Assembly: GCA_963205115.1 (NCBI GenBank)
Contig: CAUJHV010000064.1
Coordinates: 1 to 64,000, forward strand
DNA length: 64,000 nt
Origin: Pseudomonadota bacterium
GTDB taxonomy: Bacteria > Pseudomonadota > Gammaproteobacteria > Burkholderiales > Burkholderiaceae_C
Direction: 5' to 3'
Shown: one piece after another, positions 24,544-31,063 of the stretch
Numbering within the stretch: the first letter of the stretch is position 1
How the letters are laid out: each line of letters opens with the position of its first letter
The notes under the pieces: model-generated
What the model was told of the DNA's origin: nothing
What the model saw: only the letters and a program-made list of their open reading frames with translations
Databases searched by the model: none
Position numbers and translations under genes: made by a program

Positions 24544-24771
24544 GTGCGCGGTGGCCCGTGTTCGCAGTGGTCGGGACGCCCGCGACGTTCGTGGTCGGCT
24601 GGGCGACCATAGACCTTGACGCCGACATGATCGCGGTAACGGCGCCGGGGGGGCAGGACCAGCACGACACAGATCGGCGGCGCAGAGGTGCCGGCGTTGG
24701 CCAAGTTGCTGCTGCGCGAGCTGTATCGGCAGGACCGACCAGCCGAGGGCCTGGAAGCATCGAACGGGTGA
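24540..24771 (+). pseudogene. Small gene after terminase with apparent frameshift at a G7 tract
   Basis: The ATG overlaps the terminase stop (ATGA). The frame reads MSARWPVFAVVGTPATFVVG and IDLDADMIAVTAPGG up to a run of seven G at 24647-24653. After that the original frame becomes Arg-rich and runs to 24794, while the +1 frame reads a natural-looking tail (STTQIGGAEVPALAKLLLRE, then YRQDRPAEGLE) ending at 24771. One extra G, a sequencing error, or programmed slippage would explain it. Function unknown. Confidence 0.5.
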
Positions 24772-24779
24772 TCGGGGAC

Positions 24780-25514
24780 CTACAGGCGCGTTAGCGCATA
24801 TACCCGGGCGGCACACCACGCGGCAACGCCAATAGCCAGCGCCTGCGCCAGGGCGGCACCGCCGCCACGATACAGAGCAGCAGGCGTGAAAGCCACTACC
24901 GCCGCGCACAGCGCCCAAGCGCCGGAGACTTGCCAGTAAGCGCGCATGTAGCGACACGCCGTCGTCTCGTTGCCCGACACGCCAGCAGCGGACGCCGGCC
25001 CGCTCTGGGTTTTCTCGTTCCAGACCCAGAACGATAGGCGCACGGCCGCGAGGCTCGCGCCGGGAATCGCAAGCACCAAGAGCAGGCAGGCGAGCGCCTG
25101 GAGGCTCTCGTTCCCGAGAGTCAAGGCGGTCACCTCGGCGGCGCGTGCCGGGCCCCAAACTCTTTCGTTGCTAGAGCTTGCGGCTTCGTAGGTTGCTTCA
25201 AGCAACTGCAAGCGTGCCGCACCCGCAGTACCCCGTACGTAATCACTTGGGGTTGCCTCTGCCTGACTTCTTTCAAGCTCCAATTCCATCAACAACCGAT
25301 ACACATTGCCGGCTGGCCTCACTCCGCTCGCGACTTCCGCGGCGACAGCGACGTTTGCTTGCGCGCGCAGCGTTGCAGCACGGAATTCCGCTTCTGACCG
25401 CCCAAGCACACTGACCCCGAGCCAAACGCTCAAGCCCACGACAGCCGGCAAGGCGGCAAGAAACCACATGCGGAACGCGCGGATAGTCCAGGCTGCTCTG
25501 GATTCGGCTGTCAT
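24780..25514 (-). CDS. Membrane protein of unknown function, element cargo
   Basis: The 244-residue protein has one N-terminal transmembrane helix (about 13-33), a periplasmic, helical region (about 35-130, containing SEAEFRAATLRAQANVAVAA) and three C-terminal helices (about 135-160, 185-210 and 215-238). It is encoded opposite to the phage-type genes and convergent with the frameshifted gene, so it is probably cargo with its own promoter. An upstream in-frame Met exists, but that region is an Arg-rich shadow. No family recognised. Confidence 0.5.
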   Translation of the reverse strand: MTAESRAAWTIRAFRMWFLAALPAVVGLSVWLGVSVLGRSEAEFRAATLRAQANVAVAAEVASGVRPAGNVYRLLMELELERSQAEATPSDYVRGTAGAARLQLLEATYEAASSSNERVWGPARAAEVTALTLGNESLQALACLLLVLAIPGASLAAVRLSFWVWNEKTQSGPASAAGVSGNETTACRYMRAYWQVSGAWALCAAVVAFTPAALYRGGGAALAQALAIGVAAWCAARVYALTRL

Positions 25515-25539
25515 GAGCTTGGATGGCAGCGCACGCGCC

Positions 25540-25860
25540 CTAGCACCCTGCGTAGTTCTTTCTACCGCTGGGCGTGATGGTGTAGGTCCCGCCTCTGGGT
25601 CCGACGTAGCAAGTCGGTCCGCGGCCTGGCCGCACACCGGGCACAGACGGCTGCGGTGGGGTCGGCACGAACTGCCGCGGCGTGGCCGCAGGTGCCGGCG
25701 CCCGGTGACAGTGATAGTCGCCCGTCTTGCGGTTGTTGTGGCAGCCCTCGGCGTTGAGTCCCCCGCCATGCGCTTGGGCGGCAGGGGCCCACATCGCGAC
25801 CGCGCAAGTGAGGCCGATCAACCCCAGTAGGCTGCGGCCGAAGCGTGGGCGGGCAGGCAT
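25540..25860 (-). CDS. Exported YHYH-type small protein
   Basis: The 106-residue protein has a signal peptide (residues 1-31, ending AQAHG) and then the YHYH-type motif HGGGLNAEGCHNNRKTGDYHCH, with two Cys and several His, typical of a small periplasmic domain often next to SPOR, nuclease or excalibur modules. The C-terminus GPTCYVGPRGGTYTITPSGRKNYAGC resembles a second small Cys-bounded module. It lies 25 bp upstream of the membrane protein gene on the same strand and the two may form one operon. The metal-binding-looking residues suggest an extracytoplasmic role, but the function is unknown. Confidence 0.65.
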   Translation of the reverse strand: MPARPRFGRSLLGLIGLTCAVAMWAPAAQAHGGGLNAEGCHNNRKTGDYHCHRAPAPAATPRQFVPTPPQPSVPGVRPGRGPTCYVGPRGGTYTITPSGRKNYAGC

Positions 25861-25986
25861 CGACCCATGCTCCCCCCGCAAGGGGCGGCTGTCGACCATT
25901 GAATCGTGGGGGAGATCTCCTCACTGTTGTGGATGACGTCCCGCCCCCACCGCGGAGGGCACCCCCGCGAGTCGGCCAACAGGACG

Positions 25987-26259
25987 ATGCTGCCAGCGGA
26001 CCGGCAGCAGAAGACCAAGGCCATGGACATGATCAACGCTCGCCTGGCAGTCTTCAGCGCAACGCTTCAGGTAATCGCCAGCGCGCTCCCCCTCGACACC
26101 GCGCGGGAAGCAGCTATGACACTGCGCGCGCTCGCGGACGACCTGGGAACCGCACAGCTACAGCCTGACACCGACGCCGCCACGGCGCGCGAGCTGCGCG
26201 CGCAACTATGGGCGCTCGATGAGGGTATGGCCTGGGTGTTCAAGCGCTACGCCGGCTAA
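25987..26259 (+). CDS. Small helical protein of unknown function
   Basis: The 90-residue frame (core INARLAVFSATLQVIASAL, then DTAREAAMTLRALADDLG and LRAQLWALDEGMAWVFKRY) is divergent from the YHYH gene. ATG codons at 25987, 26023 and 26029 are possible starts; none has a strong Shine-Dalgarno. Amphipathic helical composition supports a real gene, but this is uncertain. Confidence 0.4.
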   Translation: MLPADRQQKTKAMDMINARLAVFSATLQVIASALPLDTAREAAMTLRALADDLGTAQLQPDTDAATARELRAQLWALDEGMAWVFKRYAG

Positions 26260-26904
26260 CTCTCAATCTCACAGCGCTCCGCCTACGAGGCGGGGGAGCG
26301 CAACGCGCGGGCTGAGCGCGCGGGCCTCTGTCGCGACGCCCAACCCGTTGCGCCAGGGGACTGGCGCATGGCGACGAGCAATGATCGGAATCAGGAAGCG
26401 ACTCCGTACAGTCGCCACAAACGTCGAGGTTCGGTCGCCCCCGAAGAGCACCGCTAGGTCATTCGAGGCCCGGAGAGTTAAGAGGGCCGTTACGAACTGC
26501 TACGACTCTGCCGCGTCACCTGCTGGACCCCTACCTCGTGGGCTCATGAGGTGACGTCGGATTGCAAAGCCGCTGAGAAACGCTTTCAATCTGAAAGGCG
26601 TCTTCGTCCGGCAGCGTGTCTTCGATTCGGGCGGCGACTTCCGCCTTAGTGACGAGGGAAGGTCAAAGATGACTCTTGGCGCAGCATCGTTGCTTCGCGG
26701 CAGAGATGGCTTCTGCGCGGATCCGAGGCGGTGGGGGCTTTGGTATGTCGGTGACAGAGGCAACAACAGCCCATGGTTTAGTCGCACGAGCGTGGGCCCT
26801 TGACGCTGCTCAAGTGATCCTCACTGTGCTCCCCACGCCGAACGCCCAATCGCCCAGAGCCGCGCCCAGCGGGGCCAACCTGAAGTCTAGGTGTCAACCC
26901 GGTC
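26260..26904. other. 645-bp stretch without a convincing gene
   Basis: No frame here has convincing protein character. A stem-loop (26274-26301, GCGCTCC/GGAGCGC with a bulge) directly follows the preceding small gene and may terminate it, and a second 7-bp perfect stem (TGCGCCA/TGGCGCA) is at 26349-26368. Base composition falls toward that of the TAC operon at the right end. It may hold degraded genes or a small RNA. Confidence 0.4.
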
Positions 26905-26920
26905 TTAACTTGTGAGTTAA
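26905..26920. promoter_or_regulatory. Candidate autoregulatory operator of the TAC operon
   Basis: A perfect palindrome, TTAACT-TGTG-AGTTAA, ends 11 bp before the start of the toxin gene. Its position over the likely core promoter fits binding by the XRE-type antitoxin encoded second in the operon, as in higBA systems. Confidence 0.6.
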
Positions 26921-26931
26921 AGTGGTCGAAG

Positions 26932-27462
26932 ATGATCTATGTTCGGCAAGTCAACATTGAAGCCGCCTTAGGGCACGTCGGCATCAACCTGTCTGAGGCG
27001 CTGCCGGCAGGGCGTCCGACCGGCAAGCCACGCTGGTCTGTCGTGACGCCGGTCAGGGACTCGGCTCAAGGTGTAGTTGACGGGAAGTTTTTTGCATCAT
27101 TAAGCAACGAATGCAATGACTCATCCAAAAGGGCCAGCCTGCTAGCGATGCTGACCCATCTTGGGTGGGCAGTCTTACAAGATGACTATCAGTCCGCTCT
27201 TAAGAGCACTTCAGTATCGCCGAAGGAGGCGTTTTCTTTCCTATACATGAAGAAGACGCAGCGAATCTGGGAGTTGAAGTATCAAAACAAAGACAGACTT
27301 TACTACGTAACCCACAACGGCCCCAGCCAAAGCAAGCTGATCGTCCTACTCTTGTATCATCACAAGAAGGATAACAGCACACCAAAAGGCATTGCGAGCT
27401 ATTGCGAGAAGATATTTAAAGGCTTCTTGGATCCCGGGGTCACGTTAACCGTATTGGAATAA
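26932..27462 (+). CDS. Putative RelE/HigB-like toxin of a TAC system
   Basis: The 176-residue protein shows in its C-terminal part (about residues 105-172) the RelE/HigB pattern: RIWELKYQNKDRLYYVTHNG, then KLIVLLLYHHKKDNSTPKGI, i.e. an EL-strand, an aromatic RLYY strand, a hydrophobic strand ending in H-KK and a terminal helix. RelE/HigB toxins are mRNA interferases cutting at the ribosome. The N-terminal 100 residues (with FFASLSNECNDSSKRASLLAML) are an extension not found in short HigB proteins. It is first in a three-gene operon with an XRE antitoxin and a SecB-like chaperone, the order of the Mycobacterium tuberculosis HigB-HigA-SecB system. Composition is clearly lower in GC than neighbours, so it is probably recently acquired. 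Confidence 0.65.
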   Translation: MIYVRQVNIEAALGHVGINLSEALPAGRPTGKPRWSVVTPVRDSAQGVVDGKFFASLSNECNDSSKRASLLAMLTHLGWAVLQDDYQSALKSTSVSPKEAFSFLYMKKTQRIWELKYQNKDRLYYVTHNGPSQSKLIVLLLYHHKKDNSTPKGIASYCEKIFKGFLDPGVTLTVLE

Positions 27463-27464
27463 TC

Positions 27465-28001
27465 ATGCAAGACGTCAACCGTAACATGTCCAAGAAAATC
27501 AAGGATAACGGAATCGTCTACCGAGACGCGCGCCGCGCCGACATCGCACTCAGGATTCGCGCCGCCATGATCGAAAAGAGCCTGAGAAATATTGACGTTG
27601 CCGAGAGACTTGGCGTTTCCGAGGCCAATGTTTCTCGCTGGCTTCGAGGCAATCAGAATATTCGCATCGATACCCTTTATGCATTGGCAGATGCGATTGA
27701 GGCTCCTTTGATCGTCTCATTGGCTGCAGCCAAGGACAGTGCTTCGGGCTCGCTTGACCCATCACAACAAAAAGAAGAGGGATCCGCACCGAACAGGGCG
27801 ATCAGTTGCTCGGTATTGACGAGCTACGCGCCCGCAAATGGCGAAAATTTGGAATATTCGCCATCAACCTGTGGTGTTTATAGCATTGAGATTTACAGGA
27901 GGATGAAGATCCTTTCTCAATGCAGGGTCGCCGCCGATTACACCGAAACCAAGACCGAGTTTGGCCTTAACGCCAGCGAGAATAAGGCCGCAGTGTCATG
28001 A
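27465..28001 (+). CDS. XRE-family antitoxin with long C-terminal extension
   Basis: The 178-residue protein carries an XRE helix-turn-helix at about residues 25-82 (LRIRAAMIEKSLRNIDVAER, LGVSEANVSRWLRGNQNIRI, TLYALADAIEAPL). The remaining 90 residues are polar and probably disordered. In TAC systems such a tail is the chaperone-addiction segment that makes antitoxin folding depend on the SecB-like partner. The start lies two bases after the toxin stop, and the gene overlaps the chaperone gene by 4 bp (ATGA); a further in-frame ATG lies at codon 8. It probably neutralises the toxin and represses the operon at the palindrome before the toxin gene. Confidence 0.72.
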   Translation: MQDVNRNMSKKIKDNGIVYRDARRADIALRIRAAMIEKSLRNIDVAERLGVSEANVSRWLRGNQNIRIDTLYALADAIEAPLIVSLAAAKDSASGSLDPSQQKEEGSAPNRAISCSVLTSYAPANGENLEYSPSTCGVYSIEIYRRMKILSQCRVAADYTETKTEFGLNASENKAAVS

Positions 28002-28633
28002 GCAAGCAAATCCTTCATTTGGATAGGATCGAGTTTAAAACCGTCAAGATTGACGCCAATCGAGGCGACTTCCCCCTGGATAAAGTATTTCCTCAACTCA
28101 CAGTAGCAGACGAGTCACTCAAGGTATTGACCCGATCTTCTCTCTATTATCCACCCGAAGAGATTCGCGATCCGCGGGTATTTGTTCTGACTTACGGTAT
28201 CAAGATCGAAAACGACCCCAGTGCGGAGACCCCCGTCTCCCCCTATGAGGTCGAAGTTGAGGCTTCCGCGTTCTTTCGATATGTCGGCGGCGATGAGTTC
28301 GCAAACGAGGAGCGTTTTCGAGCCGTTAGGTTCAGTGGCTACCAGATCCTTTACGGCGCGATCCGTGAGATGGTCTCCGGCGTCACAGCTAGAAGCCGCC
28401 ACGGGCTGTGGCACCTGCCGGCAAGAACCTTCGGCGCGGTGGCAGCGGCACGCGCAAAGGAAGACCAGGCAGAACGCGCCAGTCTTCTTGCCAAGCTTGA
28501 GGGCGGTAGCACCGCAGCACAAGTGAGCGAGGAAACGACGCCAACGGACCTCAGCTCGACAGATGCAGGCGGAGCAAGCGGCAAGCCGAGCAAAGCGCGC
28601 AGCCGAAGACTCAACATCGCTCGACGGAGTTGA
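27998..28633 (+). CDS. SecB-like chaperone of a TAC system
   Basis: The N-terminal 150 residues have the SecB fold pattern: a leading strand (LHLDRIEFKTVKIDANRG), two long strands (FVLTYGIKIENDP and SPYEVEVEASAFFRYVGG) and the helical end GYQILYGAIREMVSGVTARS, followed by LWHLPARTF, which parallels the ILFPYARE-V-TRGGFP-L-L-PVNF end of SecB. The 60-residue tail is low-complexity and basic. It overlaps the antitoxin gene. A housekeeping secB would normally sit beside grxC or gpsA and be about 150-170 residues, so this is better seen as the dedicated chaperone that protects the antitoxin and whose diversion, for example by a phage protein, frees the toxin. Confidence 0.7.
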   Translation: MSKQILHLDRIEFKTVKIDANRGDFPLDKVFPQLTVADESLKVLTRSSLYYPPEEIRDPRVFVLTYGIKIENDPSAETPVSPYEVEVEASAFFRYVGGDEFANEERFRAVRFSGYQILYGAIREMVSGVTARSRHGLWHLPARTFGAVAAARAKEDQAERASLLAKLEGGSTAAQVSEETTPTDLSSTDAGGASGKPSKARSRRLNIARRS

Positions 28634-28724
28634 AGCGGAGACGGTTGGCTAGCTCGCTCAAGGCCGTCACACGGCTTGCGCAACCCAAGAGCGCCTTCAC
28701 GCGCGCCTACACGAGCCCAGAAAG

Positions 28725-28758
28725 CAAAAAGCACTTGGCGCCTGTGGCGCTAAGTGCT
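28725..28758 (-). terminator. Intrinsic terminator downstream of the tRNA-Lys genes (inside the element)
   Basis: A 13-bp stem with one mismatch (28730-28742 with 28746-28758) and a 3-nt loop is followed, on the minus strand, by TTTTT. It lies 19 bp beyond the tRNA-Lys(CTT) CCA end and is element DNA, so the element supplies a replacement terminator for the tRNA it occupies. It may also stop TAC transcription from the plus strand. Confidence 0.75.
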
Positions 28759-28776
28759 TGATTTGCATAGCTAAAT

Positions 28777-28825
28777 TTGGTGGGCCCTGAGTGACTCGAA
28801 CACTCGACCAACGGATTAAGAGTCC
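28777..28825. repeat. attR: right 49-bp direct repeat within tRNA-Lys(CTT)
   Basis: This copy is identical to 12739-12787 and is embedded in the intact tRNA-Lys(CTT) gene, from the anticodon stem through CCA. It defines the right junction of the integrated element; the host's 5' tRNA half begins at 28826. Confidence 0.92.
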
Positions 28826-28853
28826 GCTGCTCTACCAACTGAGCTAAGAGCCC
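28778..28853 (-). tRNA. tRNA-Lys (anticodon CTT)
   Basis: A complete 76-nt cloverleaf can be read on the minus strand: acceptor GGGCTCT/AGGGCCC with one U-G pair, D stem GCTC/GAGC, anticodon loop CTCTTAA, T arm GAGTG-TTCGAGT-CACTC, discriminator A and an encoded CCA. U36-A37 fits a t6A substrate. Its 3' half is the attachment site of the element, which restores the sequence exactly. Confidence 0.97.
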
Positions 28854-28882
28854 TGAAATTGTGCGTATCCCGGAAGATCGCG

Positions 28883-28958
28883 TGGTGGGTCGTGCGTGAC
28901 TCGAACACGCGACCAACGGATTAAAAGTCCGCTGCTCTACCGACTGAGCTAACGACCC
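28883..28958 (-). tRNA. tRNA-Lys (anticodon TTT)
   Basis: A 76-nt cloverleaf is visible on the minus strand with acceptor GGGTCGT/ACGACCC, anticodon loop CTTTTAA, T arm GCGTG-TTCGAGT-CACGC and encoded CCA. It begins 33 bp downstream of the tcdA stop and is followed after 29 bp by tRNA-Lys(CTT), so the three may be cotranscribed. Confidence 0.97.
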
Positions 28959-28991
28959 ATCCGTAGAGCCTCACATCATAGCAGTATTTTG

Positions 28992-29792
28992 TCACGTGTT
29001 GAAAGGGGCCATCACGCTTTCGATGGCCTCGCCGGCGGCCGCCAGGCCAAAGGCGGCGGTGACGGTGACGCTGGACCCGTAGCCCGCGCAGTTCAGGCTG
29101 CCGTCGGTGCTGCAGGCCCCATCTTCGTCGCGCGGGCGCTGCACGGTCTCCTTCGAGTAGACGCAGCGCAGGCCGATGCGGCCCTGGCGCGCGGCGCCGT
29201 ATTCGCGGCGCAGTCGCTGGCGCAGGCCGGCCAACAGCGGGTCGTGCGTGACCTCGGCCAGGTCGGCCACGTCGGTGCGATGGCCCAGGCGCTTGCCGCC
29301 GGCCGCGCCGCAGATCACCAGCGTGCGGCGTTCGCGCAGCGCCCAGGCGGCCAGCGCGAGCTTGGCGCGGGTCTGGTCGCAGGCGTCGATCACGACGTCG
29401 ACGGGCGAAGGCAACAGCCCGGGCCAGTTGTCCGTCTCGACAAAGGCATCCACGGGTTCGACCACGCAGCCCGGGTGGATGTCGGCGATGCGTGCCTGCA
29501 GGGCCAGGATCTTCGCGGCGCCCAGCGTGGCGCCCACGGCCTGCACCTGGCGGTTGATGTTGGACTCGGCCACGTGGTCCAGGTCGATCAGCACCAGGCC
29601 GGCAACGCCGCTGCGGGCCAAGGCTTCGGCCGCCCAGGAACCGACGCCGCCCACGCCGACGATGGCCACACGCAGCGCCCGCAGGCGCGCATAACCGGCG
29701 TCGCCGTAGAGCCGGCGCAGGCCGCCGAAGCGGCGTTCGAGGTCGGCGTCGCCCATCAGATCGGGCATGGCCTGCGGCGCAGTGGCGCTCAC
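28992..29792 (-). CDS. tcdA: tRNA threonylcarbamoyladenosine dehydratase
   Basis: This E1-like ATP-dependent enzyme (TcdA/CsdL) cyclises t6A37 of ANN-decoding tRNAs to ct6A. The UBA/ThiF motifs are RVAIVGVGGVGSWAAEALARSG, LIDLDHVAESNINRQVQA and VVIDACDQTRAKLAL, and family-typical PLL-LR-RLRREYGA and RCVYSKE follow. The GTG at 29792 overlaps the upstream transporter stop (GTGA) after ggag; an ATG eight codons in (29768) is the alternative. 258-266 residues is normal. It lies directly upstream of two tRNA-Lys genes, whose tRNAs are expected substrates of the enzyme. Confidence 0.92.
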   Translation of the reverse strand: MSATAPQAMPDLMGDADLERRFGGLRRLYGDAGYARLRALRVAIVGVGGVGSWAAEALARSGVAGLVLIDLDHVAESNINRQVQAVGATLGAAKILALQARIADIHPGCVVEPVDAFVETDNWPGLLPSPVDVVIDACDQTRAKLALAAWALRERRTLVICGAAGGKRLGHRTDVADLAEVTHDPLLAGLRQRLRREYGAARQGRIGLRCVYSKETVQRPRDEDGACSTDGSLNCAGYGSSVTVTAAFGLAAAGEAIESVMAPFNT

Positions 29793-30904
29793 AGCATCCG
29801 CTCCAGCCGCCAGGCCTGGTAGCGCACGCCAGCAACTGCACCGCCCAGGATGCCGGCCAGCGCCAGCGCACTGCCCACAGACAACGTCGAAATGCCCGAC
29901 AGGCCCTGCCCCACCGTGCAGCCCAAGGCGGTCACCCCGCCCACGCCCATCAGCGTGGCACCCACCAGGTGCTTGGCCGTGTCCTCGGTGCCGGCAAAAC
30001 CTTCCCAGCGGAAACTGCGCGTGGCCAGCGCCTGCAGCCACGAACCGGCGATCACGCCCAGCACCGACATCACGGCCATGCTGACGCGCCGGCTGCTGTC
30101 GCTGAACAGGATCAGCCAATCCAGCACGTAGGCGATCGGTGCCACGAAGGTCAGGCTCTCCATGTTGCGCGTCGAGGTCGCGACGAAGATGCGCTCCAGC
30201 GTCACCGGGTGCTCGTCGACCTGCCCCCACACGCCCGAGAGCCACCACGCGGCCACGACCAGCAAGCCGATCGAGGTCCCGCCGATCCACACCTCGGCGC
30301 TGCGGCCCTCGGGACGGGACAGCACCCAGGCCACGGCACCGCCGCCGACCAGCACGGCCGCCAGGGCCGCCGTCCGCTCGACCGACCAGCCCGTGACATG
30401 GGCCAGCATCGACGGGAGGTCCTGATTCATCGGCAGCGACCACGCCACGGCATCCACCGTGCCCACGCGTCCGACGGCCACAACGCCGCGCATCGTGGCG
30501 TAGGCCGACAGCCCCAGCACCGCGAAGACGGTGGCCGATTTCAGGCTGCCGCCGCCGATGCGCACCAGCGTCTTGCTGCCGCAGCCCGAGGCCAGCACCA
30601 TGCCGAACCCGAACAGCGCGCCGCCCAGCAGGTTGGACAGCCAGATGACGCGGGGTCCGCCGTAGATGCTGTCGGCGGCCTGCACCCAGCCCAGCGCGAC
30701 CATGCTGTTGAAGCCGATCACCGCGATGCCAATAGCAAGCACCCACATGCGCATGCGGCTCCAGTCGCCCATGCTCAGGATGTCGGAAACCGCGCCCATG
30801 GTGCAGAAATGCGTGCGCTGCGCGACGGCGCCGAAGGCCGCCCCGACAACAAAGGCAGCCACCAGCACCTGCGTGGTCAGGCTCGCCAGTTGGGCTTCGG
30901 TCAT
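29789..30904 (-). CDS. YeeE/YedE (TsuA)-family thiosulfate/sulfur transporter
   Basis: The 371-residue membrane protein has about nine to ten helices and the family's Cys motifs QRTHFCTMGAVSD (N-terminal), LASGCGSKTLVRIGGGS (middle) and TALGCTVGQGLSGIS (C-terminal), which line the thiosulfate path in TsuA. It is the long form with two homologous halves. It overlaps tcdA by 4 bp, so the two are coupled. Sulfur import would supply thiolation pathways such as s2U34 of tRNA-Lys. Confidence 0.85.
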   Translation of the reverse strand: MTEAQLASLTTQVLVAAFVVGAAFGAVAQRTHFCTMGAVSDILSMGDWSRMRMWVLAIGIAVIGFNSMVALGWVQAADSIYGGPRVIWLSNLLGGALFGFGMVLASGCGSKTLVRIGGGSLKSATVFAVLGLSAYATMRGVVAVGRVGTVDAVAWSLPMNQDLPSMLAHVTGWSVERTAALAAVLVGGGAVAWVLSRPEGRSAEVWIGGTSIGLLVVAAWWLSGVWGQVDEHPVTLERIFVATSTRNMESLTFVAPIAYVLDWLILFSDSSRRVSMAVMSVLGVIAGSWLQALATRSFRWEGFAGTEDTAKHLVGATLMGVGGVTALGCTVGQGLSGISTLSVGSALALAGILGGAVAGVRYQAWRLERML

Positions 30905-31063
30905 GGGGCAGGCGCGGTGGGCACCGCAGGCGGGGACATGGCCCGATGATATGAAACCGCCGCGGCACGCTCGGCGGGTTCGAGCAAACTTGCGCAGGCA
31001 TCGCAGCGATGCGCAGGCCGGCGCGGATGCCGCAGCAAGTGCCGCGGTCCGCGCCTGGGCCGA

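Larger units (their letters stand above)
12739..28825. mobile_element. 16.1-kb integrative element in tRNA-Lys(CTT), phage-satellite-like
   Basis: Perfect 49-bp direct repeats bound the element, with a tyrosine integrase gene pointing inward next to the left one. It contains small HTH proteins, a DUF3987 helicase-like replication protein with a repeat-rich origin candidate, a run of small phage-type genes, a terminase pair, two minus-strand exported or membrane proteins and a toxin-antitoxin-chaperone operon at the right end. No portal, capsid, protease, tail or lysis genes are present, so it cannot make its own particle as it stands. Removing it would restore terC, tRNA-Lys(CTT), tRNA-Lys(TTT) and tcdA as neighbours. 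Confidence 0.88.

Noticed and set aside
26500..26787. A 95-codon minus-strand frame in the gene-poor part of the element
   Set aside because: There is no Shine-Dalgarno, no domain and odd Arg/Ser/Pro composition. It is probably chance.
27998..28633. The SecB-like gene as the housekeeping export chaperone secB
   Set aside because: It lies in a mobile element, overlaps an XRE antitoxin gene, has a long basic tail and differs from classical SecB in length and context.
12500..28900. CRISPR array or insertion sequence within the element
   Set aside because: No regularly spaced direct repeats with unique spacers and no transposase gene were seen. The repeats at 18126-18409 are not spaced as an array.
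28992..31001. A single 669-codon minus-strand frame as one protein
   Set aside because: The N-terminal half is a shadow of the TsuA-like transporter in another frame. TcdA starts at 29792 or 29768.
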